From Fonticula-like sp. SCN 57-25 (lineage: Eukaryota; Nucleariida; Rotosphaerida): a stretch of DNA of 55,962 nucleotides. The notes beneath the pieces were generated by a model, which saw only the letters and a list, made by a program, of their open reading frames with translations, did no database searches and had not been told where the DNA came from. How positions within the stretch are numbered: the first letter of the stretch is position 1; every line of letters starts with the position of its first letter. The stretch is from the NCBI GenBank assembly GCA_001724245.1, contig MEDX01000012.1, positions 1 to 55,962 on the forward strand, written 5' to 3'. The position numbers and the translations under genes are program-made. Positions 1-13,700 of this stretch are shown piece after piece.

Positions 1-958
1 ATGCATATAGTCTTGCCGGTCAGCTTCGTGCTGCGAATGAGGAAAAGGTTGCCGCGGTCGAGCGCGAAAAGTCTCTGTCGGCGCGAAACAAGGAGCTTGT
101 ACGTGCACTTTTTCACTTTTTTTGGTCCTTACCTTGAAGCAGGGCGCGCGTCTTTCGTCGACCGAGGCGCAGTTGAATACCGAGCGTCAGGACAAGCGGC
201 ACATTCAGAGCGACCTGGACGCGGCGCGCGCGCAGATTGTTCGTCTCGAGTCTGCCATCTCTGCCGAGGAGGCGAAGCAGGACGCTTTGCGTATTGCCGC
301 GACGCAGGCGCTGGAGGAGGCGCGCGAGGCTTTCCAGAAGCAGCTTGCGCGCCAGCTGGACGACGAGCGGCAGATGGCCGAGCGCCGCCTGGACGCCGAG
401 CAGGTGCTTACGCGCGACCTCCAGCGCGAGGTCGAGGCAATGCGCGCGTCGCGGACGCCCGTTGCGATGTCGCCCATTGACGGCGCCCCGCCGACGCCGA
501 TGCTCGTCTCGCCGGCCATGTCGGTCCACGAGCTGCTCACGGACACGGCCGACCTGCCGAGCAGCCAGTACAACCAGCAGGCCATGGCGCTGCAGCGCAT
601 CAATGACGCGCTGAGGAGAAAGACGGCCGAGGCTGAGGCGCTTTCCGGCGAGGTTACGTCTCTCGTGGCGGTGCGCGATGCATTGGCCGAGGAGGCGGAT
701 AGGCTACGCCAGCGCGCGGACCAGTGCACGCAGGTGGAGAGCGCGCTTGCGGAGGTGAGCGAGCGGCTGACGGCGTCGCTCGAGCTGCTTCAGGAGAGGA
801 CAGAGGAGCTCGAGGCCCTAAAGTCGGATATGGAGGACGTCAAGAGCATGTTCAGGCAGCAGGTGACCGAAATGCTGGACAAGATTCGCGTGCTTTCTGA
901 ACCGCAGGCGCCTGTTCAGTCTCTTCCTGTCAACGATGCAGAGGAACAGTCGACGTGA
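1..958 (+). CDS. TMF1-like golgin, C-terminal part (5' truncated by window)
   Basis: Exons <1..98 (third frame) and 140..958 (or 143, a one-codon choice), joined across a short GTACGT intron. The whole product is heptad-rich coiled coil broken by a Pro/Ser linker around 475-545. The last ~110 residues match the TATA-element modulatory factor (TMF) family Rab6-binding region: a run like ASLELLQERTEELEALKSDM followed by an MFRQQVTEML segment is the family hallmark. TMF/golgin proteins tether vesicles at the Golgi and bind Rab6; that role is inferred from family. The N-terminus lies outside the window. A general coiled-coil protein is the alternative, but the C-terminal signature is quite specific. 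Confidence 0.75.
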
Positions 959-1272
959 CGAGGGTGAATGTCGTTTAGGGTTATATGTATGGTGTATATT
1001 GGTGGCGGCTGCCCTTTGGGGGATGGCCGTGAATATCAAAGGTCGCCCTTGGGGACGACATAATCGATCTAATGAAGAATTTTTGCTGTTATTATGCTTT
1101 GGTTTTCCGCTTTCTTGGGCAATTGCATCTCATTCTACAACAAATACTCCCTCACATTTTGAACATTTTGTTGCCTTGTCAGCAAATCAACAGAGCAACA
1201 GAGAGCCCCTGCACGGCAGCTCAACCTTACGCGGCGTCATGCAGTTAAGGAACCCGGAAAGCGCACGACGGC
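959..1272. other. Intergenic: 3' UTR of golgin and promoter of cupin gene
   Basis: No convincing coding sequence in these 314 bases. The first part is AT-rich and presumably 3' untranslated sequence; the rest precedes the cupin start. No canonical AATAAA was found. Confidence 0.5.
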
Positions 1273-1932
1273 ATGCGGGTGTCGCCGACAGTGCTGTGCG
1301 CGGCTGCTTTTGTGGTTTGCATAGTCCTCTATGCCGGGGCTTCGTTGAGATTTAACCCTCTACGGCAATGGGACAATGGCGACGCGAGGTGGATGCGCGT
1401 TACTGATCTGAGCGGCAGGAGCACCGACATGCGCGGCTGGATCACCGGGCCCTTCAAGGCGCTTGGCGTTGGTACGCTGTCTTGCCCTGTTGCGTTGCTA
1501 GCTTACTGAGAAGCGGCAGAGTTCAACTGCGTTGATCTGCATGTTGGGACGATCCTTCCCGGGCATGTTCGCGGGAACCATCGTCATCACACCAAGAGCG
1601 AGGTTTTGTTCACGTGGGGAGCGCGCACGCAGTGGCGCATTGAGGACCGGAATTCCGAGCTGGGATATACGGACGTTACCCTCGGGGAAACTGAACAGAT
1701 GGCGGTGTACCTCCCGGTTGGCAGCGGCCATTTGATCCGCAACCTTGACACGGTACGCTCACGCATGGTCGGGCTGCGGCTGTGGACTGACACGGCGCGG
1801 GTCCAGAAACCGCTTTTCCTGGCAGGCTGCGCCGACGCAGAGTTTGACCCGGCAAACCCGCAAACGGACTATGACATTTGGAAGTCAGACTACAAGCTTA
1901 TTCCGCAGAAACCCGAGGCAACGTCATCTTGA
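1273..1932 (+). CDS. Membrane-anchored cupin-fold protein
   Basis: Exons 1273..1471 and 1511..1932 give a 206-residue protein; the 39-nt GTACGC...GAG-end intron is forced by the frame. Residues ~6-25 form a hydrophobic signal anchor, so the protein is probably type II. The rest is a small beta-barrel domain with the metal-binding-like motif GNHRHHTKSEVLFTWG, found in plant proteins of unknown function and in the C-terminal cupin of bacterial CapF-type sugar enzymes. The HxHH cluster could bind a divalent metal. No enzyme activity can be assigned. Its 3' end faces the EPG5 gene only about 58 bp away. Confidence 0.75.
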
Positions 1933-1989
1933 TCAGCATTCATTAAAGTTCTAATACAGTAACAAAATATTTACACAAAAATTTCTAAA

Positions 1990-4900
1990 TTACGCCTTCA
2001 CCCTCTTGGCCACGATAGCGCTTTGAAGGAAAAAGTGCTCGGGAAACATGCGCTCAAACGCGACGAGGCACAGGTCGACCATCGACCCGGCCCCCTTTGA
2101 CATGTCGCCGACGAACCGCACCATGGTCTCTGCCTCCTGGTCAAATTCCTTTGACCTTTTCATCGACATGAGCGCCTCGAGCAGCTTGTCCTCGTTGGCC
2201 GCCGCCGACGTGGCGTCCTTGAAGCGCGTGCCGATGAAGGCCGCCACCGCGCGGAAGAACAGCCGAACCTTGAAGCTGAACACGGACGGCGTGCCAAACC
2301 CAAAGCGGCTCATGATGCCCACCTGCTGGCGCTCTTCGCCAAGCCGCGCGCACAACCGCACCATTTGCTAAAGAAATATGCGGATTAGCAAAAAAATAGC
2401 CATAAAAGCGCGCCGTACGGGCATGAGTGCTCTCAGTGTCGCCTGCTGCTCGTTGCGCTGCAGCCCGTCCACAAAGATCTCTGCAAACTGCTCCACGAGG
2501 AGGAGCGACAGGATCGCCTGGTCGTTGCTGCGCAGCGGCAGCGCGTTCAGCCAGCTAATCAGCTGCATGGCGACGCCCTCGCATTGCTGCCAGCTATTGT
2601 CCTCGCGCGCGCTGATCAGCTTCTGGTCGCTGTACGCGCGCAGAACAAAGATGCACGACTCGCTGAGGCAACTCTCAATGAGCTCCTCCTCGCCCAGCTC
2701 GGGGACGGCCAGGACCTCGGTCGCGGCCCGCCACGCCTGCCAGCTGCGGTCCACCTCAAAGTGGCGGCGCAAGCAGCGCTCCGCCAAGACGGCCATCGTC
2801 CGCAGAGACGACAGCGCAAAGCACGACGCCTGCAGCATCGGGAGCGCAAGCTAGAGCAGCGGCCGTTAGGGTACAGGGAAGCATAAAGATATGCGCGCAC
2901 CCTCTGCGACTGGCCGAGCGCAGACTCGACGGCTCGGACCAAAACATCGAGCGTGCGGCTGTCGGGCGCGCACACATTGACGAGGCTCAGCACGCTCACA
3001 AGCTACATCGCCAAAAGTCAGTCGCAACAACAATGAGCGCGCGGGGTCGTACCATATCGCGGACGTCCATGAAGCACTCGCCCGGTGGCGCGCTCGTGTT
3101 CACAAAGTCGATCAGCGACAGCATCGGTACCACAATGTCTGCAATAGAGAACGCCAGCTGTAGCTTGTCCATCACGACGGGCGTTAGGAACTCGACAAAC
3201 ACCTCGACAAACGCCTTGGTCTTTTCGATCACGCGCGTGCGGCCGGCCGCTGTCGACAGCACGCCGGGCGAGCGGGCCTCGGTGCATGTTTCGAGCAAGC
3301 GATACAGGAGCAGGAGCGAGCTGGCCTCGTACGCAGGGAGGCCGCGAGGCTCGTGCTGCGCCAGGTGGGCGCTCACGACCGACAGGGTGTCGCCGAAATC
3401 CGACCCGGAAATGCCGGAAAAGTCAAACTTGGTGACCCGCTCGGCGAGCGTGGCAAGGGACTCTTGGTCGCCCGGCGTCGGCATCGCAGTCGGGTGCAGA
3501 ACAAGCAGCTGTACAAAGAGCTCCAAAAAGGCGAGCGTGAGCTGCACGCGCGCCGTGTTCGACAGCGTGTTCATCGGGAGCGAAGAGCAAACGAGAACGT
3601 GGATGGAAAACCGCAGCATTTCGGACCGCGATGACGCCGACGTGCACGCGAACCAGACCTGAATATCGTGAATGAGGTCCGCGTCGGGGACCAGCAGGGA
3701 CCACGGGAGAGGCATCAGCAGCATGTTGAGCGTGCGGATGACCACGTCGCTCGATTCAAACGTGAGACAAGAGCTGTAAAAGGCCCACACTTGCCGCATC
3801 GTCAACTGCGCAGGCGAACCCTGGTGGCGCACAAGCCGCAGCATGGACGCGGCAAAAACCCCAATCACTGGCACATAAAGTGAGTCCGTAGTGCAACACA
3901 CACATATTAACGTACGGGTCTCCGCCAGAGGCGTCTCGCTGGCCGCCCATGGGAGGCTGTACGGGGACGACGGCCCGGGCACGTCCCCGGCGGACAGCTC
4001 AAAGGTGGACATCCAAGGGGAGAACACGAGCTGCAGCGCCTGCCATGATAGCCTTTGATGTGTGTGAGCAAACAACGTGTGGTTCGAGTTCAAACGTACG
4101 GTTCACTGCTCTCCAACATGGTCGAGGAAAGCGCGCCCGCAATGAAATAGGGGTACATGAGCTCCATGGCCGGCAGCATTGAGCCGTACAGGGATCCTTC
4201 GCCGTACCGCGCAGATACAAAAAACTCCCCGACCTGATTCACAACCTGTAGAAACACTTCCGCAGACTGCTTCAAGACAGGCAGTGGCTCCGCAGGGTCG
4301 TTCAGGACCTGCACCCATCGCGATGAATCCACCAGTTCGCCTGTTCAATGCGTGGTGGTTAGCACGGAAAATGTCGATGTGGCTGTGGCGGCGTACCGAA
4401 AACAACGTCCACCAGTTGGCGCTCAATGCGCTTGGAAAGCATGGCCGTGAGGACTGCCGACAGCACGGACTCGAGGTGCAGCGCAAATTGCTCGCCTGCG
4501 ATAGCCGCAGCGACGATGCTGGTCAAGACGGAGACAAGCTCGTATTGCGCGTCCGTCTGCGCAACAGGCCCAATGAGCTGCAGCGCCTGTAGCAGACTCT
4601 TGAGCAACCGCCCCGTCTCCTGCACACTGGGGTTCGACTGTAGCCACGCGGTCGCGTCGAACCGGCGCAGAAGGGTGCAGGCCAAGGACCCGAGCTCCTT
4701 GTTCACCTCGATGACCTTGTCCAGGAAGCCGACAAAGTGGGCCGGCGACTGGGCGGGGGAAAAGAGCGGCGAGAGGAAAGGGATCATTGGCGTGTTTGCC
4801 AGCATGAGCTCGAGCAACTTTGACGACTCGCTGGGCATCGGCGCAATCCAAACACGACCGAGAAGGCTGTGCGTTGTGTGCAAAAGCATCGCTGCGGGCG

Positions 4901-7900
4901 GGTACGATGGGGCGAGCGGCGACAGCGTCTTGATCATCGCGTAAAAGGCAATGTTGCACACTTTGCCGAGGTGCAAACGGCTTTCCTCGCTGAGCGTCGC
5001 ATCTTGTGCCAGATCCGCCATCCACTCCATAGTGCCCACGACGCGCAGCACAGAGAGGACGACATCGCGCACGCGCTTGTTTGTCTGGGAAAGCAGCTCG
5101 CGCGACTGGTGCTTGAGCGCGTCCGCCGCGTCGGCCACAGGCTCCACGCGGCGGCGCTGCCGATACTTGACCGACAGTGTCGCGGCCCCGCGGCACTGCG
5201 GCTGCGACTTGTGCTGGTCGCAGAGCTGGTGGATAACCTCGTCGCGCGCCACGTTGCGGTAGAGCAGCTTCATCTGCGTGCAAAAGGATTCGTCGAGCAG
5301 CGCGCCCGTCTGCATGGCCTTGACGTGCGCATTGGCCTCGTCCGCCAGCAGCCGCAGCTCGTTGGCAAAAACATTCTCCGACGCAAACTTGGGATCCGCA
5401 AAAACATCGATACGGTGAATGCAAAGAGACTCCATCGCGTACGGCGGCGCTGCGCTGCGCATAATCTCCAAACTGTGAGCAAACGGATCGACGGCTCCGT
5501 TCGTGCGCAGGCGTGCGGCAACTTCGTGCTTGGCGACGGCCGGCTCAAATGCCCGGTAAAGCACCTCGGCGTTCAAAAAGTTTGACCAGAACACGCTTGT
5601 CGGCTCCTTCTTGTGCACGTCCATCAGCAGCTCCACCCAGTACTCGGCCGGGAGCGAGCTCATATCAAAGCCGCGCTGGAGAATGCGCGTATCGTTGAGC
5701 CAGAGCTTCATCGCCGTGAAAAGCCGTTGCAGGGAAGCGTGGATCGACCGCTCGCGACGAAGCGCATGCTCGGCAATCGGGCCGTGCTGCCCGACGCCGA
5801 GATTCGTCTCGATGCGCTTGCCCTCAACTTCATGGGCACGCGCGAGCTCGACCAAGCGCGCGCGGGCGCGGGTCAACAGGTCGGCGCGGGTCTTGAAGAG
5901 CTGCGGAGCAAAGTAGGGGCTGCCGGTGGTCATGGCGCCAGAGTGGGTCGTCTCAAAGTAGAGCGCAAAGAACTGCTGCCAAAATAGCGGCAGGGACGGG
6001 TGCATGCTCGAGAGCTCCGTAGCGTGCTGCAGGAATCGGTAGATCGACAGGTAGTTTGGCGGTCGCTCCAGCGTGATAATCCCGTCCTTTGTCAGAGCGC
6101 TCAGCGTCGTCGACGGCCGCGTAATCAGCGCCAGCCCAATGTCACGCCGCAGCGGCCGCTCCGCGCGGCATTCCGAGCTGAGCACAACCAACGCATACCA
6201 AGCGTGCTGCTTCTCGATGGCGGGCTCAAACGCAAACAGCTGCGTGAAGGACGACTCGGTGCTCGTCAGCATCGACGGGAACGACGTGAGAGCTTCCTGT
6301 GCGATAATGGCCGACACAAGGGACAGCGGGTTGGAGCGAGCTCGCATGCGGTTAAACTGCCGGTCAACAAAGAGCTTGCGCTCGTCCTCAAAGACGGCGA
6401 GAATATTCTCGGTCCCTCCGACAACAAACGCCCACTTGAACAGGACGTCAAACAGCTGCACGCACACCGACTTGCGGAACCAGTCGTCGCCTCCGCTGCG
6501 AGCAATGATGGTCGTCCAGAAGCGAGCGAGGTTGTCGACGGGCGAAAGGCCGTTCACAGACGAGTAGTTCTCGTGCCTGCCGAGCGTGGCGGCAATGAGG
6601 CCAGCGACGGGGCCGGGGTTCTTGGACGACTGGTGCAGGATTGTCTTTACGAGCTCGCCCGTTGCCGACGTGTCGCTCTGCAGCAGGCGAACAAAGAGAC
6701 GAATTAAGCCAATGTCGTCGGCGAGGTCTGGGCCGCGCTCGCAGAGCAGCGTCGGGAGCAGCGAGCGAAGCGCGACAGTCACCAGCTCGTCGCAGTCCCA
6801 GTCCGCCATGACATGAAGCAGAGGAACGCCCTGCTCGGCAAACAAAGCAGCGTCGTAGCCGATTCTTGTGAGCATGATGGCCGCGAAGGACGCCGTGGGC
6901 GACTGCTTGGCGCGACGGATCGTGTCGAGCGCAACATCCGTATCGTAGTCCAACGGCAGCAGCGATGCTCTGATCGGATGGGGCGGTATCTTGGCGTCGC
7001 CGCCGCACCACAGGAAGAGGCGCGGGAGCGTGCGCTTGGCATACTCGACTAGGGGGTCAGTCGGTCGGCCGGTGAGCATTTTCTGCGTGAGCGCCGTGGC
7101 GGGCGAGATGCGCTGCTGGCGCGCCTCGGACTCTACGGCAATCTCGGTCAGCAGCAGCGCAACCGCGCGATGCAAGGCGGCGTCCAGGAAGAGGTGGTCC
7201 GGCCTGTCCTCCTCGAACCCCCAGTTAAGCCCCTCGAGAAGCTTTAGGAGAAGCAGCATTTCGGGGCTGTCAGCTGGGCTGTGCGACAGCTGCTTCAGCC
7301 GATCAATGTCGTCATGGGGAAATTTCCACTTGTTCAGAGGCAGCTCCTCGAGTAGATACGTGGCGGCGCGCCCGAGCGTTTGGATATTCCCGGCGATCAA
7401 CTCGAACAGCGTATCGAGCGCGTACGTGTGCTTGTACGAAATGGCTCGAAGCGACTCGCGCCCGAGCTTCTTGTACAGATCGCGCGTGTCCACGTTCAAA
7501 AAGGTCACCCAAAAGATCTCGTGCGCAATGAAGCGCACAAGCTCGGCATTCGCGCGGTGTTCGGCTAGCTCGCTCGGCTCGGGCGTCAGCACGCTGCTGG
7601 CCGGCCGCGACGTCGCGACCTCGTACAGCCCCGTCAAAAGATAGTCGGCCTCTGTATTGTTGAGGCGGACGACCTTGTGCAGATTCTGCCTCCACTGCGC
7701 GCTCTGTTCGCTGTCGTGTAGGAGAGGATGCCAGCGCTTTCCCCCCTGCTGCCCGGACGCGGGCGGGGGCGGGTTGCCGAGAATAACAAAGGCAATCTTC
7801 CAGGACGCATCGGCCGACAGGCACTCGAGAGGAAGGGTGGGCAGGAACCGCCAGAGGAGCGGGTACCGTAGCAAGTGTGACGTCGCGCGGGTGACGTGCC

Positions 7901-10032
7901 CGTCAATCTCGGCCTGCAGCGTCGTCCGGCGGCCTTCAAGCCGAATCGGCTTCAAGAGACCAATGTGCGGGTTCGATACGGCGCACTTTCCTATGCACTT
8001 TGACAGCTCCGTAATGAGTGCTCCGATCCTGCGGGTATGTGAGCACAACAGTAATATGCAAAGGCAACAGCAGAACGCACCGCTTGACAAGTTGGCGGAA
8101 CGGCCGCACGGGAAAGGCGGATGGCGCGTTGCTGACGACCGAGAGGACGCGATTGCAGAGCGCCATCAGCGTCATGAGCGCATCGGGAGCGGTGATCTTG
8201 ACCACGTGCGACACCAAAAACTCGCAGAAATCGGAAAAGGGGAACTGCTGAAGGAGGAGCTCGTAGTCGGTTTCGGATATCCTGGGCCACAGTGTTGATT
8301 CACGGACGTTCTCCGAGTCTGAAAGAAGAACCCACTCGACGTCGAGACTCAGCTCGGAAGCCGAATCATTGACCACGGCGCTTGACAACTGCCACTCTGA
8401 CGTGCTGAAAAAGAGCTCCAGCATCACCAAGATATTGTCGAGGGAAATCTCATTCCAAAGCTACCCGCAACAGCGTGAGAAACCATTCATGTGCTTAAAT
8501 TAAAACAAAGCGCACCTGGACAGGCTGAAACTGCACAAACGAAAGTCCCCATTCGCCGATATTCTCCGTGCGCACGCAGTGGAGCAGCAAACGGCGCTGT
8601 GTCACAAAGCTGCCGACGCGTAGCAGCGCGGCAACGATATGCGTGGTCCAGCTGCGCACGTCAAGCACAAACCGAGAGAGCTTTTTAATGACGCTGTACG
8701 CGTCGTCGTCGTCCACGAACGCGTGCTCCGGCCCCGACTTGTCGGCGAACACGCCCTCCACGTCCGGATGCGCCCGCGATATCCCTTCGAAACCAAAGAG
8801 CACGTCGACAAAGTGCTCGAGCTCGGCTACCTTATCCGACACTTCCTCCCGCCCAGTGGGTGAGCTAAGGATGGCGTCGCCGGCCTCCTTGAGCGCAGCC
8901 GCAAGGTCGGGCTGCGCCAGAAACTCGAAAATGTAGTTTTGAGCCCGCAAGCGAGACGATTCGGTATCAAATTCCGCTTTGCTCAAGTGAGTCAAGTGCA
9001 TTTCGCGGCGCTGGTTGAGGCCTGCCTTGAGCTCCTCCAGATTGGCCGGATTGCAGTGCGCCTCCTCGTTCCAGTACTTTGAAGTGACCACATTGCCGCA
9101 AGCGCACTTGCCCTCGGCCACTACCGCACGTCGGTCAAACTGCCACACACCTTCGGCTGCCGAGTTGACGATCACCTCAAGATTCAGAGCGGTCGTCCGA
9201 CAGCGATTCAGTTCGAGGTGCGCGTCGTAGTATGCCTGCATCAACTCGAAAAACCTGCAAGGGGCGCTTAGTAAAAACGATAAAAAGTATGTATTGCGCA
9301 CTTGCTATCTCTCCGCGCAAGGCGGCGTTTAAAGTCGTCCAAAAATCCAGGAAGCGTGTCCAGCGCCTCATTCACGTACAGCGAGTTCAAAAAGTCTTCG
9401 GGCAGCGGCTCGATTAGATCTACAAAGAAACGTCAGCCAACACAATCTGATTTAAAATGATGCGCACTTGAAAGATACGCCTGCTTGTCTGACTCGGTCA
9501 TTGTGTGCGTGTGCGATTTGACCACAGGCTCCGCTGACCTAAATGGCGCGACTTGAGGGGCGAGCGCCACAGTGGGATACATTGACTGGTGCGCGCTGCC
9601 TTGAAGTTCGGACGACGACGACACAACGGACGTCATGAAGGGCGCAATAGAAGGCGCCAGCGATACAGACGGGTACATTGATCGGTACCCCTCCAGCGGA
9701 TCCACGGGGATGGCAACCGAAGCGGGAGCAATGGCGGGCAACGACGTCCTCTCGGAATCGATCGCCTCTATGCTGCTGTTCGGCTCTTCCACAATATCAA
9801 CCACGGTGTTATCCGCATTCGAAGCGCTCGCGCGGTTATCGCCAAGCACGTCGCCATAATCCACCTCCCCTTCCAGAACCTCGGCGTGCTCGTCGTAGAG
9901 ATCTGCTATCGACGACTCCTTGGGTGCCGGCGCTGCAGCAGGCGCCTCTATAGAGCGTGGAGGTTCGGCGCTCCTTGTACTCGGCTTGGCCTTCTTCGTC
10001 TTGGCCGCCGGTTTTCGCAACATCTGCTCCAT
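1990..10032 (-). CDS. EPG5: EPG5 (ectopic P-granules 5), autophagosome-lysosome tether
   Basis: Eleven exons on the minus strand: 10032-9468, 9419-9302, 9254-8516, 8460-8081, 8028-4397, 4340-4100, 4052-3916, 3867-3053, 3002-2901, 2850-2419, 2367-1990. All junction phases agree and give about 2512 residues, close to animal EPG5 (~2580). Family features are a basic, Lys-rich N-terminus, the early YYDAHLELNRCR...GVWQF and LRAQNYIFEFLAQ blocks, the QQFPFSDFCEFL segment, and the later FDMSSLPAEYW and LPW blocks. EPG5 is a Rab7 effector that tethers autophagosomes to late endosomes/lysosomes. Two 15-residue copies of an MYP[ST]V...LAP...APF motif occur near the N-terminus (around 9541-9585 and 9637-9681); they resemble paired Tyr-Pro motifs of animal EPG5 and could bind Atg8. 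Most of the protein is alpha-helical repeat. Confidence 0.9.
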
Positions 10033-10741
10033 GGTGGAAGCCGCCGCCTAGAATAATACACACGGCGCCCAGGCACTTGCTCACCTCCCTGCGTTACGTC
10101 AACAGCACAAGTCCCTGCAGAGATCTTTCTTGTTTGCTCGGTTTGCAGTTTGCAGTTTGCATGATCGCGTATCGCGATTCAATCGGGCTTTTCAGCGGCC
10201 AAGCGCGGCTCCCAGCAACCAACCGCGCCGTTCAATAATTGTCCGGGAGCATTGTTGCACGCCCCAGGCGCCATGAAAAGCCATTCGCGGTCTGTGGGTA
10301 GTGCCGTCGCTCCCTATGGAATGCCAAGGCCAGGCTGATGTGGGGTAAATATGCGTTGATAAAACAGAGACCCGCGATAGAGAAACTTTCAGACTGCGCT
10401 CAGTGGGTATTTTTTAAGTGACGCCCCGGCCTATTCACTTTCTCCATTTCACACCAGTTTCACACCGTATCGCTTCCATGTCACGTTCATATCGCTGCAC
10501 GCCACGCTGCCCGCCACGGAACCATTGGATTGTTATGGAAGGCGTCCCTTCCCAAATCGGTACAGCGCACCAATCAGCACGCTTCGAATTCATTCCAAGG
10601 TCGAATTTGGCGCGTTTTGAAATCGCAGTTTGGGTGAAACGCGACCGCGTTGTTTTCTCCGTCGAGGCGTACCACCCAGCGACCACCCGAATCAAGGCAC
10701 CGAGCGATCGCAGCCAGCGAGCTTGTGACGCGTGCGCACCA
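10033..10741. promoter_or_regulatory. Divergent intergenic region between EPG5 and TM-LRR gene
   Basis: About 700 bases separate the two start codons. It contains three tandem copies of GTTTGCA beginning near 10141 and otherwise no recognisable element. An open frame extends upstream of 10742 on the plus strand, but its translation is low-complexity and has no signal peptide, so I treat it as 5' untranslated. An upstream in-frame start cannot be excluded. Confidence 0.45.
10141..10161. repeat. Three tandem GTTTGCA heptamers
   Basis: The heptamer GTTTGCA occurs three times head to tail in the EPG5/LRR intergenic region, the last running into TGATCGCG. It could be a short slippage repeat or a transcription-factor site cluster. 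Confidence 0.6.
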
Positions 10742-13700
10742 ATGGCAGAGGTTCCCCCTGCATTTAGCGGAACTCTATGCTACAATGAAACCACGCTGGT
10801 TTCCTACGTCGATGGCGCCATCACCGAGGTGGTGTCAAGCGAGGGGCCGTGCGGCGGCTTGACCCCCGACCAGATCGAGCTCACCGTCGGTATCCTGCTG
10901 GGTATCGCATTCGGTATTTTCTGGCTTGTGGGCGCGTTTGCGGCCCTCTTTGTAACCTATAAAACTCATCGCAAGAAGCGTGCGTGGACTAGATCTCTCT
11001 TTTTTTGTTTGGTTGGCCAAGGCTGATTGATCGCTTGCCCACGCAGGTGCGGAAAATGTAGAGCAGACAAGCATGGTGCGCGAGCGCCTTGCCATGTTTG
11101 AAGGCACCACGACGGAGCTTGAAGGATATGACCAGACGATCCGTCTGCTCGGAGATGCGCAGTGTCTTGCGGCCGAGTTGGCGCTCCGCTCGATGGACCT
11201 TACGCAAGGCGCCACTTTCGGAACTAAAATGCTGTATTACTACCGGAGGCTTATGTTTTTCCTTGTCCGTAGCGGCCTTTACAATGCTATTTACGTTTAT
11301 GAGCTGTTCGTGTTGTCTGCCTTTATCTTCATGGACAGTATCAACTGGGGCATGGTGACGGTGTCGGATAACTTGCCCGCCGTCTTGGGGTGGCTGTCGT
11401 TTGAGATCGACAGCATGGTGCGCAGTGGACTATTGTGCACGTACATCATGCTTACGATTTTTTGCGTATTAGTATATTTTCTGGGGAACTGTTGCTGCGT
11501 ATGGCCTGCTCGCCATGATGGCGGCCATTCGTTATTTCGGATACCGCAGCGAGGTTTACAAGGACATTTTGAACAAGTTTTACGCGCTTCTTCTCTTCAT
11601 TTTGCTCATTCCTGCTATGAAAGTTTGCATGGAGCAGCTTGATTGTGTGTACCGCGACCCCTCGGTCCCGTACGTGTATCTCCAGAACAACCCATCGATC
11701 CAGTGCTTCCACGGACTCCACATCCTGAACACGGTCATTGCTGTAATCTTCATTTTTGGCATGTACGCCGCGGCGCTCATCTACATTGTCTACATTCGCA
11801 AGAACATTAGCGACTTTATTCGGTTCAATGCCACCTTTGAGATCGTCCTTTTGGCCGTACGATTTGCTTTATTCCGCAGCGCGGCCGCTGACTGCTGCTG
11901 CAGGGCAAGGCGTTGCTCAACGTTATCGACGTATTCTTTGGCAGCCTCGGTAATGGTCTCTTGCAGCTCATTGTCGTCCTGCTCGTCATGCTCGTGTTCG
12001 TTTCGGCCAACTTTTGGGTGCAGCCGTGCCGAGGCAAGGGAGCCATCCCCAACAGCGTGCGTACCGGCGTGTACCTCTCGTGCGTGTACGGCTGCTGCTG
12101 CGCCTTTGCGGCCCTCTTCATCAACGCGGTACGGCAGTCCTTGCCATGTTACGCTGGCGGCGGCTCATTGACTTTTGTCGCGGCAAATAGGGCATCCCTA
12201 AGGCGGACGGCGGCAACACTGCTCCGCTGATTGCGTACTTTGCCGGCGTCGTCCCCGTCATTCTCATTGGCTTCTTCATCAACTACCCTCGCGCTCGTCC
12301 GCTTACCATTCCCGACAAGTCGTTCCGCGAGCTGCTCCTTGACCCGAACGAGAAGACCCGCAACATGGCCGCTCTCGCCGTGTCCGTCAGCAAGGTCATT
12401 GACCTCTCGTCCTCTGGGATTGAGGACAAGCACATGAAGCTGATCGCCGAGGGCGTCAAGAGCAGCAAGAGTCTCAAGCAGCTCAGCCTGGCCGACAACA
12501 AGATTGGCGGCTCGGGCATGAAGGTGCTCGCCGAGGCGCTCAAGACAAACAAGTCGGTCAAGTATCTTGAGTACGCACAATGCGCATTTTTCCCCCCGGT
12601 CTGCCCGTGCTGACGCTGCGCGCCGCAGTATGAGCCGCAACTACATTGGTGTCGAGGGGTCGCGCTACGCCGCCGACATGATCCGCAAGCACACCGTTCT
12701 CGAGCAGCTCTTGTGCGCACTTGCCTTTTCCGCTGCCGCCCGCCCCTTCTGACCTGTTTTTCTCTTTGTAGCCTTGACCGCAACGGCCTCCGCGATGAAG
12801 GTTCCAAGACTGTTTGCAACGCGATCAAGAAGCACGACTCGCTCATCGTGCTCAGCCTGTGCGGCAACTACATTAGCAACGAGGCGGTCCCGACGATGCT
12901 CGAGGTGGTCAAGTCCAACATGGTTCTCCAGTGGCTGATCCTCGACGACAACAAGATCTCGGCCGAGAACCTCACTCTGATCACCACGACGCTCGACGCG
13001 AACGCCCCCGCAAAGTCCAACAAGTACAACACGTCGCTGTCCGTCGAGCTGCGCGCGCGCCGCGACTCTGACGCGCGCAACCTGCTGTCGGGCAAGCGCA
13101 AGACGTACCTCAGCCTGGTCACGGACGACCCGTCGAGCAGTGCGCCCGAGTCGTCTCGCTCGAGCACGCTGGTCCGTGAGCGAGTCAACAAGCTGTCCGA
13201 GTCAGCCGGTTCGTCGCCCACGGCGAGCTCGCCCGATACGCCCAACCGCACGCCGCCCTCGGGCCGCAAGGTGGATGGCGTCGAGGGTGCGCCCTCCGTC
13301 AAGGACCGCCTGAGCAAGCTCGTCGACTCGTCGAGCGCCAGCAGCGAGGCTATCAACAGTAATTCGCGCACGGGTCTGCTCGCCGATACGGCGCCATCGC
13401 CGGTGGCGAGCGAGGTCTCACTTGCCGGCGACCGCAACAGCATCGCCATGAGCGAGATCAAGTCGAGCAAGCAGGACTCGAAGAAGGACCCGCCGCCTAG
13501 CTCGCCGTCGGTCAAGGACAGGATGAGCAAGCTGATTGACGGGGCCGCGGCCGAGAAGGGCGCGACCACGGGCACGCCGTCGACGGGAGGCGAGCGCGGG
13601 ACGCTCGGGAAGGATAGGCCCGCGAGCGTCGTGTCCCAGGCGCCGCCCGCCACGCCCAGCGCCCCCGCCGACGACGAAGGTGCCCCGCTCAGCGTAAAGG

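Noticed and set aside
10418-10741. Upstream in-frame extension of the TM-LRR protein
   Set aside because: Open but without signal peptide or conserved features; placed in the 5' untranslated region instead.
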